A DNA stretch of 64,000 nt from Pedobacter nototheniae (GTDB taxonomy: Bacteria; Bacteroidota; Bacteroidia; Sphingobacteriales; Sphingobacteriaceae), in contig NZ_RQRS01000029.1 of the NCBI RefSeq assembly GCF_004335085.1, positions 1 to 64,000 of the forward strand, written 5' to 3'. Positions 1 through 6,882 of the stretch are shown one piece after another; the stretch's first letter is position 1, and every line of letters begins with the position of its first letter. The position numbers and the translations under genes are program-made. The notes beneath the pieces were generated by a model. The model was not told the origin of the DNA, did not search any database, and saw nothing but the letters and a program-made list of their open reading frames with translations.

Positions 1-121
1 TATGGTACAATAGGAAAAGAAGACATTCGGCACTTGATTACAGAACCCCAGTTCAGGTTGAAAGAGCAATGCTGAAAAATAAAACAGAAGCGGCATAAAA
101 TGTCTCCACTTTTATATTGCA
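1..121 (+). mobile_element. IS3-family insertion sequence, right end only
   Basis: This is the last part of an insertion sequence that enters from outside the window. It holds the transposase C-terminus (3-98), then about 23 bp of non-coding end. The probable right terminus is the TGCA near 118-121, because IS3 ends usually finish in CA. The first base of the neighbouring ATPase/nuclease gene that looks native follows directly. The left end and any target-site duplication lie outside the window, so the exact junction is inferred. Confidence 0.72.
3..98 (+). CDS. IS3-family transposase (OrfB, DDE type), C-terminal 31 residues
   Basis: Reading frame 3 starts WYNRKRRHSALDYRTPVQ and runs to TAA at 96-98. 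The pattern Y-N-x-x-R-x-H-S-A-L-x-Y-x-T-P is the conserved C-terminus of IS3/IS150-group integrase-type transposases, just after the catalytic Glu. The protein is 5' truncated by the window edge, so activity cannot be judged. Its stop codon lies 13 bp before the stop of the disrupted minus-strand gene. Confidence 0.82.
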   Translation, partial: WYNRKRRHSALDYRTPVQVERAMLKNKTEAA

Positions 122-1578
122 ATTCCACTATCGTGCAAAACAGAATAGCTCGCCCCAAAATGGTTGAGGATTTTGACTAGAGAAACGATAGTAGCTTTTC
201 CCCTTGCTCTAATGATATGTAAGCCTTTGTATTCCTCAGGAAGTTTGGATTTGATATAATTGAAAGCAGTATATTCGGTGTCACCTTCAACCACAAGCAC
301 CTTTCCGCCAAAAAGAAATTCCGCCACATATGGATCACAGATATTCAATAATTTCAGATTTTCTTTGTCGCCATCATCGAGTTTTGCTTTATCCGGACGA
401 AAGATTGTCGTTCCTTCCACATCGCCTTCCGCATTACGCTCTACACGTATAATAGTGGTATTGTCCCTTGAAAAATCAATAAAAATTGGAGAATGAGTGG
501 TTACCATCACCTGCCAATTCCCAAACCCCGGCAAATCGTACAGAACCTTGCAAGCTTCTCTAATTGCGTTTGGATGTAAGCATATCTCAGGTTCGTCAAT
601 AAGTAATATATGTGGTCGAGTTGGCACATCATCAGCCATTTTCGGCCTTGTCGTTTCCGAGATATATTTAAGAGCTGTCCAAAGAAGAGTTCTTCTTGCT
701 CCACTCCCTTGTTTGTCTATCGTACTCATATATCCATCCATAGGACCCATCAAAAGATCAGCGGTCCACTTGAAAAGGACAGACTCAGACTTACTATCTG
801 GCTGCGCGTCAAAATTTATTTTATAATTGGGAAATACCTTATCTATTAACTTGCTCAGCTCGTCATTTGCAGAATCAATCTGGCCACGAGTATCCTTGAT
901 CACTTTATTCTGAACTACTTCTATGGCATCAAGCATCTTGTGATACTCATTTTTCTGCTCTTCGGTTTTCAACTGGTTTACCTTTTCCAAAATGCCGGCC
1001 ATCAGGAGTTTTTTTATTGCCTCAGCCTGATCTTCAGGTTTACTGAACGCATCAACCTTGTGCGGCTCAGGCCTTCGTGTATTTGCTACCCCTGCCGGAC
1101 CAAAGGGCGCCTTTGTTGTATGCCAGTCTCCTGCCGTGACATCCCAGCCACGTCTTATCGGAGCGCCGACATTAGCCCAGGTCCATTTCTCCTTTACCAA
1201 AAGCTCACCATTCTCGGTTACATCCACCCACTGTTTTCCAACACGCTCTTCATAGACGATAGTATGTAGTTCGATTTCGGGAAGGTTTTCCGGATTAATA
1301 AAGTTATTGGGGAAATCATCCTGTTTAATCTTTGCCTCATTAGAGCCTTCTGACATAACCAGTTCGTAGGCTCGAAGAAGGGAACTTTTGCCGGCATTAT
1401 TTGACCCCACCAATACGACAATATCATTGAGATCTATGTGCACTGCTTTAGGCCCAATACACCTGAAATTCTTCACGATCAATTTTACTAACCGTGGATT
1501 TTGCATATTTGCTATAATCTCATTTTCTTCGTCACTTACACTAGTCTTAACAACTTTGGTCTCTTTAGATTTTGCCAT
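112..1578 (-). pseudogene. OLD-family ATP-dependent nuclease, truncated in its TOPRIM domain by an IS3 element
   Basis: OLD-family proteins join an ABC-type ATPase to a TOPRIM nuclease and often act in phage defence. The 488 residues show a Walker A motif (GSNNAGKS, about residue 58), a signature-like segment (QGSGARRT) and Walker B (LLIDEPEICLHP). They also show the first TOPRIM acidic motif (VVEGDTEY) and an RARGK segment. The reading ends at VLHDSGIAI, where the catalytic DxD motif is expected in family members. The last codons and the stop appear to come from the IS3 end at 1-121. The C-terminal TOPRIM half is therefore lost or lies beyond the IS, and the product is probably nuclease-dead. 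The start is the ATG at 1576-1578. Confidence 0.8.
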
Positions 1579-1698
1579 GGTTTAATTTTTATTGGCAAAT
1601 TAGGTATTAGAAATTCTCATATTGTACGGGAAACCGTAAATACACAATGTTGAGTAACTGAATACTTGGCTACTCGTTCCGCATAGCCGCATTCTAAA

Positions 1699-2445
1699 CT
1701 AAATATTAATGATCAAATCTTTTTCATAGCCATTATACTCCTCATTCAAATAGCCATGTGGATTACAGATAATTTCAGTGTTACCAATAGTATATCTAGT
1801 AGGCGTGTGGATATGGCCATGAATCCAATACAAAGGCTGATGCTCCAAAATCACATCTTCAAGGTTTGAAGCATAGGCAGATGACAAGATATCATCTCTA
1901 TAAAGCTCGGGTATTGATTGCAGGCTAGGTGCATGATGGGTAATTACCACATTCTTATAACCGCGTGATTCTTTAAGACTTTTTTGTAGCCAAGATTTTG
2001 ATTTCTGGTGAATCTGATAGGTATCTATTGTTCTTAACTTTGAATAAGCTGGATCTATGCGTATCTGCACATAATCGTTCATTTTGGCTTGACAAATAAT
2101 GCCAGACTCCACAGGATTTCCATATAAGGAAAAATCCGTCCACATAGTTGCACCGTGGAACCTTATGCCCTCAAACTCAACCATATTATTTTCAAGGACA
2201 TTTACATTTGAGTTTTTGGATGCTTCAAGTATTTTGTTGAGTGTCTTCGGGTATGATCCCTTGTAATATTCGTGATTACCCAATAAATATATTACCGGTT
2301 TATCAGGGATGTTTCGCTTTACCCATTCTATTCCTTTTGTCCCCAGGTTTGTATCTCCAGCCAGGATAATGAGATCAGCATTGCTAAAATCCAAATCTGA
2401 GATTCCAAATTCTTGATGTAGGTCGCTAATTATCTTTATTTTCAT
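1699..2445 (-). CDS. Calcineurin-like metallophosphoesterase
   Basis: This is a small cytoplasmic metal-dependent phosphoesterase. The full motif set is present: D-x-H (SDLH near the N-terminus), GDTN, GNHEYY, HHAP and HGHIHTPT, which supply the two-metal site. The substrate is unknown; family members cleave phosphomono- or diesters of nucleotides, proteins or cyclic nucleotides. I prefer the ATG at 2443-2445, giving MKIKIISDLH. An ATG 18 bp upstream at 2463 adds only six residues. It sits between a disrupted OLD nuclease and an AbiE pair on the same strand, so it may be defence-island cargo, but nothing in the sequence proves that role. Confidence 0.8.
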   Translation of the reverse strand: MKIKIISDLHQEFGISDLDFSNADLIILAGDTNLGTKGIEWVKRNIPDKPVIYLLGNHEYYKGSYPKTLNKILEASKNSNVNVLENNMVEFEGIRFHGATMWTDFSLYGNPVESGIICQAKMNDYVQIRIDPAYSKLRTIDTYQIHQKSKSWLQKSLKESRGYKNVVITHHAPSLQSIPELYRDDILSSAYASNLEDVILEHQPLYWIHGHIHTPTRYTIGNTEIICNPHGYLNEEYNGYEKDLIINI

Positions 2446-2540
2446 TTCTTTAGTTGATAACATTCGAATATATTATGGTTTTTCAGACAGAAATTGTTCC
2501 TAACGTTTTTACAAAAAAGGATGACTGCATTCGATGTATG

Positions 2541-2591
2541 ATGATTGTTATTTCAAACTTAATCAACATAAATGATTGAAATAACAATCAT
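2541..2591. repeat. Perfect 16-bp inverted repeat, 19-nt spacer
   Basis: The arms at 2541-2556 and 2576-2591 are exact reverse complements (ATGATTGTTATTTCAA). It lies in the roughly 350-bp stretch between AbiEii (ends 2799) and the phosphoesterase (starts 2445), in which I see no coding sequence. It could be a terminator-like hairpin downstream of the toxin gene or a protein-binding palindrome. There is no T-run next to it. Confidence 0.75.
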
Positions 2592-2670
2592 TTAGCTAAT
2601 CACTGTTTATCTAAAAAATCAATTGGCTTATAAGTAATTAGGTATAATAGGTGCATTGACACGCAAATTC

Positions 2671-2729
2671 GGTTTACCGAAACGGAGAATTGCGGCGATC
2701 ATCGCCGAAAACTCCCATTTTCGTAAACC
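2671..2729. repeat. Multi-stage hairpin downstream of AbiEii
   Basis: A folded structure can be drawn directly. GGTTTAC (2671-2677) pairs with GTAAACC (2723-2729), followed by GAAA/TTTC and GGAG/CTCC helices. The tip is CGGCGAT-C-ATCGCCG (2693-2707), a perfect 7-bp palindrome around one base. It is G+C-rich compared with its surroundings. It shares the outer motif GTTTACCGAA with the perfect hairpin at 4558-4600 on the other side of the AbiE pair. Function is unknown. Confidence 0.65.
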
Positions 2730-2798
2730 AAAATCCAGCTGGTATGAATAAACCTTAAAACAAAAAAGCAGGCAATTTATCCTCCTGAAATAAAGAAG

Positions 2799-3800
2799 TT
2801 ATTTTACATCTCGGAACCTTTTGGTCAGTTCCTCCATACGTCCGACCAACTTTTTAAACGTTTTCGAGTCACCATAGATCATACTTTCCTGCATGGCCTT
2901 ATAATCATTTTCCCAAGCTCCCAATACCTCAACCGGTGGAATAAAGCTGATATCCTGATACCCATGTTTTTCGTAACCAATTCCTCGGATCACATTGAAT
3001 TTTGCCCGATGTTCCACTATTCCCTTGTATAAATCCTTATCTTGCAGCGCCTGGTTACCATGCTCAGTATCCATAATCCTATCCAGATCATATAGATGCC
3101 GCGACATTCTTTCTGTTCTTATCTTTTCAGCAGGCTTACAAAATTCCTCATGTAGGAGAAAAACCTTTTCCAAAAATGTACGCGCTGGCAGAACAGTAAG
3201 CACGCTGAACTGTTCCCCAGCTATGTTAAAATCGCCCAAAGCCTGCGAAATAATCGGGCTAATTTCCCTTTGCTCTGAAGGCTCTTTTAGCGACCTGGCA
3301 CCAATCTCGATGAGTACAGCCTCTTTTAAATAACCGCCTTTTTCTAGTACAGACTCGTAATACAGCTCCAGTACCTGAGGATCCCGGTCAGATTCTGTCG
3401 TTTCAGCCACTTTTAAAGAAAACAGATCTGCAGGGATGCCCAAATCGAGCAACTCCTTTTCCAACCCGTCCCTAAATTCCCCTGAAATAAAGGCACAGGA
3501 AGCCTTGCGCAATTCTTTAATCTTGGAGTTACTCAACTCTTCCCCAAAACCCAGTACCGACCGGTCAATAACCAGATCGATATCTTCGGAAAAACGCTCG
3601 ATCAGGTCCCAGGATTTACTTAAAGAAGTACCGCCTTTGAACACCAAATGATCCGACCAGGGAGTCCGGAATATCGCATACAGCGCCAAAGTTACCCACC
3701 AATCCTTTTCTATCGCATAAGCGGGAAGACCAGTCTTGTTACTGGCCAGTCCCAATAATTCTTTCTGACGTTCAGCCGTTGATTTAAGCCAGTTTATCAT
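2799..3800 (-). CDS. AbiEii/AbiGii-family nucleotidyltransferase toxin
   Basis: This is the toxin half of an AbiE-type (type IV) toxin-antitoxin system; known AbiEii proteins are nucleotidyltransferases that arrest growth and can abort phage infection. The core motif is visible at about residues 55-80: FKGGTSLSKSW, then SEDIDLVID. These are the G-S/T and D-x-D elements that bind nucleotide and metal. A C-terminal helical part follows. The length of 333 aa is normal for the family. The gene overlaps the end of the antitoxin gene by 17 bp, which implies translational coupling with antitoxin made first. Confidence 0.88.
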   Translation of the reverse strand: MINWLKSTAERQKELLGLASNKTGLPAYAIEKDWWVTLALYAIFRTPWSDHLVFKGGTSLSKSWDLIERFSEDIDLVIDRSVLGFGEELSNSKIKELRKASCAFISGEFRDGLEKELLDLGIPADLFSLKVAETTESDRDPQVLELYYESVLEKGGYLKEAVLIEIGARSLKEPSEQREISPIISQALGDFNIAGEQFSVLTVLPARTFLEKVFLLHEEFCKPAEKIRTERMSRHLYDLDRIMDTEHGNQALQDKDLYKGIVEHRAKFNVIRGIGYEKHGYQDISFIPPVEVLGAWENDYKAMQESMIYGDSKTFKKLVGRMEELTKRFRDVK

Positions 3801-4407
3801 TTTCTATCGATTTAGAGAGTTCATTCAATATCACCGCAATCCATGCCGGTGCTAATTTAGCGTCATGTTCAATGTTCCTGTTATCTTCATCCTTCAGTAC
3901 CAACTTCAAACGGTCTAGCATTTGGCTATCCACATTCTTCTGACCCAGTTCTGAAAGCGCCTGTATCACCAGCGTACTGATCTTTCCTTTAGTAGCCAGC
4001 TTCTTTGCCGTTGTAGGCTTAAAAGTAATCCGCTGCTTTCCGATCTTGATTTTCCTGGGCGCACCATCAGTCAGATAAGTAACATTCATCGGCACCTGTG
4101 TAGTCAGCCTCAGTTTATGTAAAGCAGCAGATCCTGTAGGAATAATCCTCGCATGATCACGCCTAGCAATACTTTCCGCTATCTCCTCAGTAGAAGGGTA
4201 GAGGCTACCAAAAACAGGATCTATCTTCGGATACAAATAAATTCCATGCGCAAGCCGTTCCAGTACATGATCCCTTTCAAGCCTGTACAGGCTGCTCCTG
4301 ATCGCATCAGCACTACCAATATCCGAAAAGTCGGTTGGGAAAAACAGCTTTCCGCGCTTATTCTTTATTATCTTGTTAACTATCTGATTATGTGCTGAAT
4401 ATTTCAT
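3784..4407 (-). CDS. AbiEi-like antitoxin / transcriptional regulator (DUF6088 type)
   Basis: This 207-aa protein is encoded directly upstream of the AbiEii toxin. The N-terminal 60 residues look like a winged-helix domain (DAIRSSLYRLERDHVLERL, then a GIYLYPK wing), as in AbiEi antitoxins. A central GSAALHKLRLTTQVP segment matches the family's antitoxin domain. By analogy it should repress its own operon and counteract the toxin. A symmetric site overlapping the predicted -7 element lies just upstream (4428-4450), which fits autorepression. Confidence 0.82.
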   Translation of the reverse strand: MKYSAHNQIVNKIIKNKRGKLFFPTDFSDIGSADAIRSSLYRLERDHVLERLAHGIYLYPKIDPVFGSLYPSTEEIAESIARRDHARIIPTGSAALHKLRLTTQVPMNVTYLTDGAPRKIKIGKQRITFKPTTAKKLATKGKISTLVIQALSELGQKNVDSQMLDRLKLVLKDEDNRNIEHDAKLAPAWIAVILNELSKSIENDKLA

Positions 4408-4427
4408 ATTAAAATGAATTATTTTGC

Positions 4428-4450
4428 CACAAATTTATGAAATATTTGTG
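4428..4450 (-). promoter_or_regulatory. Predicted abiE promoter -7 element inside a palindromic operator
   Basis: On the minus strand TAAATTTG (4430-4437) matches the Bacteroidota -7 consensus TAnnTTTG, 22 bp before the antitoxin start codon. It is embedded in an inverted repeat with arms CACAAAT (4428-4434) and ATTTGTG (4444-4450) and a 9-nt spacer. A repressor bound there would block the promoter. AbiEi proteins are known to bind inverted repeats in their own promoters. Confidence 0.55.
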
Positions 4451-4507
4451 ACACTTTATACTAGCTTTTTTTGGCTCATAAGAAGAATGATTGACGTATA
4501 GGAATAA

Positions 4508-4536
4508 GTCATGGCCCATCAAAGATGGGCCATGAC
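4508..4536. repeat. Perfect 13-bp hairpin with 3-nt loop
   Basis: GTCATGGCCCATC (4508-4520), loop AAA, GATGGGCCATGAC (4524-4536). The arms are perfectly complementary. It is the first of two tandem hairpins in the 811-bp interval (4408-5218) between the abiE operon and the integrase, which contains no intact gene. Confidence 0.85.
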
Positions 4537-4545
4537 TATACAGCA

Positions 4546-4616
4546 AGTGCCTTTTATACTGTTTACCGAATGGCAACTTTGTTGCCATTCGGTAAACAGT
4601 AAGCGAATAAAGGGCA
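4546..4616. repeat. Perfect 20-bp hairpin with 3-nt loop and an outer imperfect helix
   Basis: The inner arms at 4558-4577 and 4581-4600 are perfect reverse complements around the loop TTT, and contain GTTTACCGAATGGCAAC. Outside, GTGCCTTTTAT (from about 4547) pairs with ATAAAGGGCAC (to about 4617) with one mismatch and a short bulge. Structures this perfect are unusual without selection or recent origin. Possible roles are a small RNA, a terminator, a protein-binding cruciform or a recombination site. Confidence 0.8.
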
Positions 4617-4970
4617 CAGAGATCCCTTTAAAAAGGCCTATTTTTTAAAATTTTTGGATTTTCTTCGAAGATTATCAAAGATAAAAACAAAATATAAATA
4701 ATCAAAAAACTTGTTTATAATCAGTCACTTAAGTCTACTTACTACTCGCACTTCCTAAATCTGTTGTAAATTTGATTGGGCCCGTTTTTTCTCTTAAGTT
4801 GCCTTGCTACCATAATACCTCAAAACACTATAATTATAAAAACTCACAGTTGCCATAAAAATGTTCCCTAAAAAGATTACACCATGAACTATATTTTAAT
4901 GATTTTACTCAACTAAGAAGAATCTAAATTAACATTGCTTCAATATTCAAAGCCTATAACAGCTACATAG

Positions 4971-5062
4971 CTAAAAAGCTTCATAACCTTCACATCACCA
5001 TCATCCTCCTCTTTATCCTTCTAGAAGTTTCTTCTGTAATGCAGACATCTTAATACCAGTTT
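4971..5062 (-). pseudogene. Decayed copy of the integrase 3' end
   Basis: This stretch resembles 5223-5320, the 3' end of the neighbouring integrase gene. On the minus strand it reads MSALQKKLLEG, then after a frameshift KEEDDGDVKVMKLF. The intact integrase ends MSALQEKLLDRDKKEED...VMKLFR. Only about 30 codons are left and nothing upstream matches. It is probably the scar of an earlier or tandem integration of a related element. Confidence 0.75.
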
Positions 5063-5218
5063 AAAAAACCATAAAAAGTAATACTATTAGTATAATAATT
5101 ATTTATTTTTTAAACCCTTGTGTTAAAATTATCTGCCTAGTGTTGATACAAATACTGGCAATTACATTAAGATTGACAAGACAAATTACAACCGATTTCC
5201 GTTTACATTGAAAGCAAT

Positions 5219-6490
5219 TTATCTAAATAGCTTCATAACTTTCATATCACCTGTATCTTCTTCCTTCTTATCTCGGTCTAACAGCTTCTCCTGTAATGCA
5301 GACATCTCAGTACCAACTTTCGTATCAATCACCTTCGCATAATGCTGGGTGGTTTTCAAGCTATTATGTCCAAGCATTTGGGATACTGTTTCAATCGGCA
5401 CACCATTGGAAAGCGTAATAGTGGTTGCAAAAGTGTGCCTGGCAAGATGATAGGTAAGCACCTTAGTGATGGTACAAAGATCGGCGATCTCTTTCAGATA
5501 CCCATTCACCCTCTGGTTGGTGAGCACCGGCAACGCCACTTTTCTCCATCGGCATATCCTGTGGTTTTTATATCGATCAAGAATTATTTTTGCCTCATCC
5601 AACAAGGGGATGTGACAGGGTGTTTCCGTTTTCTGCCGTTTAATGAATATCCATAAATTACCGTCATCACCCTTTGTAATCTGATCCAGGCGAAGCTGCT
5701 TCACATCTATATAAGAAAGGCCTGTGTAGCAACTGAAAATAAAAATGTCACGAACGATGTTTAAGCGCTCAAGTGGAAATTCCCTGTTTTTAATTCTATC
5801 CAACTCTTCCATATTTAGAAAAGTCCTTGCCTTAGCTTTAGCAGTATTGCGATAATTTAAAAATGGATTACCAACAATCCACCCGGCACCCAGGCAATAC
5901 AGCATGATTTTTTTCAGGTGAACAATATATTTCCGGGCAGACATTGCATTATTTCCTCGATCTATTCTAAGAAATATCTCATAATCGGTGATAAATTTAA
6001 AATCCACCTTTTTAACGTTAATGTCCTGAACCTCATATTTGAGCTGAAGAAATTGTTTAACATGTCTGATGGAACTTTGATAGGTTTGAAACGTGCTATA
6101 ACTGTATCCTTTACCAATCAGTTTTTCCATATTGTCATTATGCTTCTGATAAACTCTCAGCAGGCTATGGTTAGACGTATTCTTACCGGTAAGATGATCC
6201 CGTAAAATCACCGCTGTCACCTCATCTTCCTTCTCAACAAGAGAGGTATGAAACCTTCGAACTTTTGAGGCCAGCGTGTCCAGATAATCATTAAGTTCCC
6301 GGATCTCCTCGCGCAGGCCGGTACCTTTTCCTTTAAGCGCCGACCAGAAGCTGGGAATAATTTCTCTGCCGACAGAATATTCCGAATGTTTTCCCTTCAC
6401 GGTAATCCGTAAATAGATGGGCATCATCTCGCCCTTGATAAAATTTTTTGGTCTTTTCAGATAGAATAAAAGATGAAAATTGTAACTCAT
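5219..6490 (-). CDS. Tyrosine recombinase / integrase (IntDOT-like, Bacteroidota mobile elements)
   Basis: This enzyme catalyses site-specific integration and excision of the island. It has an N-terminal arm-binding region, a SAM-like core-binding domain (about 100-200) and a C-terminal catalytic domain. Visible catalytic residues are H-x-x-R (HLARH), GH (QMLGHNS) and the nucleophile Tyr (HYAKV). The first Arg position reads TGLSYIDV, so Ser replaces Arg. This is as in IntDOT-type enzymes and is not a sign of decay. I chose the ATG at 6488-6490. A TTG at 6514 overlaps the -7 element TACATTTG (6512-6519), so it would lie outside the transcript. The gene is next to tRNA-Arg, as expected for an island integrase. 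Confidence 0.9.
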   Translation of the reverse strand: MSYNFHLLFYLKRPKNFIKGEMMPIYLRITVKGKHSEYSVGREIIPSFWSALKGKGTGLREEIRELNDYLDTLASKVRRFHTSLVEKEDEVTAVILRDHLTGKNTSNHSLLRVYQKHNDNMEKLIGKGYSYSTFQTYQSSIRHVKQFLQLKYEVQDINVKKVDFKFITDYEIFLRIDRGNNAMSARKYIVHLKKIMLYCLGAGWIVGNPFLNYRNTAKAKARTFLNMEELDRIKNREFPLERLNIVRDIFIFSCYTGLSYIDVKQLRLDQITKGDDGNLWIFIKRQKTETPCHIPLLDEAKIILDRYKNHRICRWRKVALPVLTNQRVNGYLKEIADLCTITKVLTYHLARHTFATTITLSNGVPIETVSQMLGHNSLKTTQHYAKVIDTKVGTEMSALQEKLLDRDKKEEDTGDMKVMKLFR

Positions 6491-6511
6491 AATGATACAT
6501 TTAAAATTAAA

Positions 6512-6519
6512 CAAATGTA
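6512..6519 (-). promoter_or_regulatory. Predicted integrase promoter -7 element (TACATTTG)
   Basis: This is an exact TAnnTTTG match on the minus strand, 21 bp upstream of the chosen ATG. It decides the start, because the upstream TTG falls inside it. Confidence 0.55.
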
Positions 6520-6545
6520 CATTTGAGCCAGTGAGTCATCAAGAT

Positions 6546-6722
6546 GTTCGTCAGTCGAACGAGCTGTAAATCAATATCTTACAAAATAATCCAGCACCCG
6601 AACATTTCGGAATAATTCTGGCTTTGATGTTTCGATCAATCCACTGACCTACAGTATCTTACAAAAAATCGTCAGTTTTCGACTCACTAAAATTAACCAT
6701 TCAGAATGGTCGAAAACGAGTC
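6546..6722. promoter_or_regulatory. Candidate integrase arm-site region: direct and inverted repeats next to the tRNA
   Basis: Between the integrase and tRNA-Arg there is no gene but several repeats. TATCTTACAAAA occurs at 6575-6586 and 6655-6666, exactly 80 bp apart. GTTCG/CGAAC arms flank TCAGT at 6546-6560. A perfect 9-bp inverted repeat GTTTTCGAC/GTCGAAAAC lies at 6675-6683 and 6709-6717. IntDOT-type recombinases bind multiple arm sites beside attachment cores, so this is a plausible att region. Assignment is inferred from position and repeat structure only. Confidence 0.45.
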
Positions 6723-6802
6723 TTAATGTGTCATAAAAACCAAAACAAAGCCTTGAAAATCAACGATTTGTGCGGCAATGTTCTGGTTTGAATCTAAGGA
6801 AG

Positions 6803-6874
6803 TGGTCCCGACGAGAATCGAACTCATATCTAAAGTTTAGGAAACTTCTATTCTATCCGTTGAACTACGGGACC
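6803..6874 (-). tRNA. tRNA-Arg (anticodon CCT)
   Basis: The 72-nt gene folds as a complete cloverleaf. The acceptor pairs GGTCCCG with CGGGACC and the discriminator is A. The anticodon stem GAAGT/ACTTT closes the loop TTCCTAA, giving anticodon CCT. The T-arm is ATGAG-TTCGATT-CTCGT. CCA is not encoded. Its 5' end is 8 bp downstream of metG on the same strand, so the two may be co-transcribed. The 3' end faces the island, making it the likely attachment site. Confidence 0.95.
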
Positions 6875-6882
6875 ATGTGCAA

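Noticed and set aside
2671..2729. Integron attC site
   Set aside because: The folded shape is suggestive, but the core sites (GTTRRRY and its complement) are missing and no integron integrase or cassette array is present.
5219..6490. Catalytically dead integrase because the first Arg is Ser
   Set aside because: IntDOT-type recombinases naturally have a non-Arg residue here and are active. All other catalytic residues are present.
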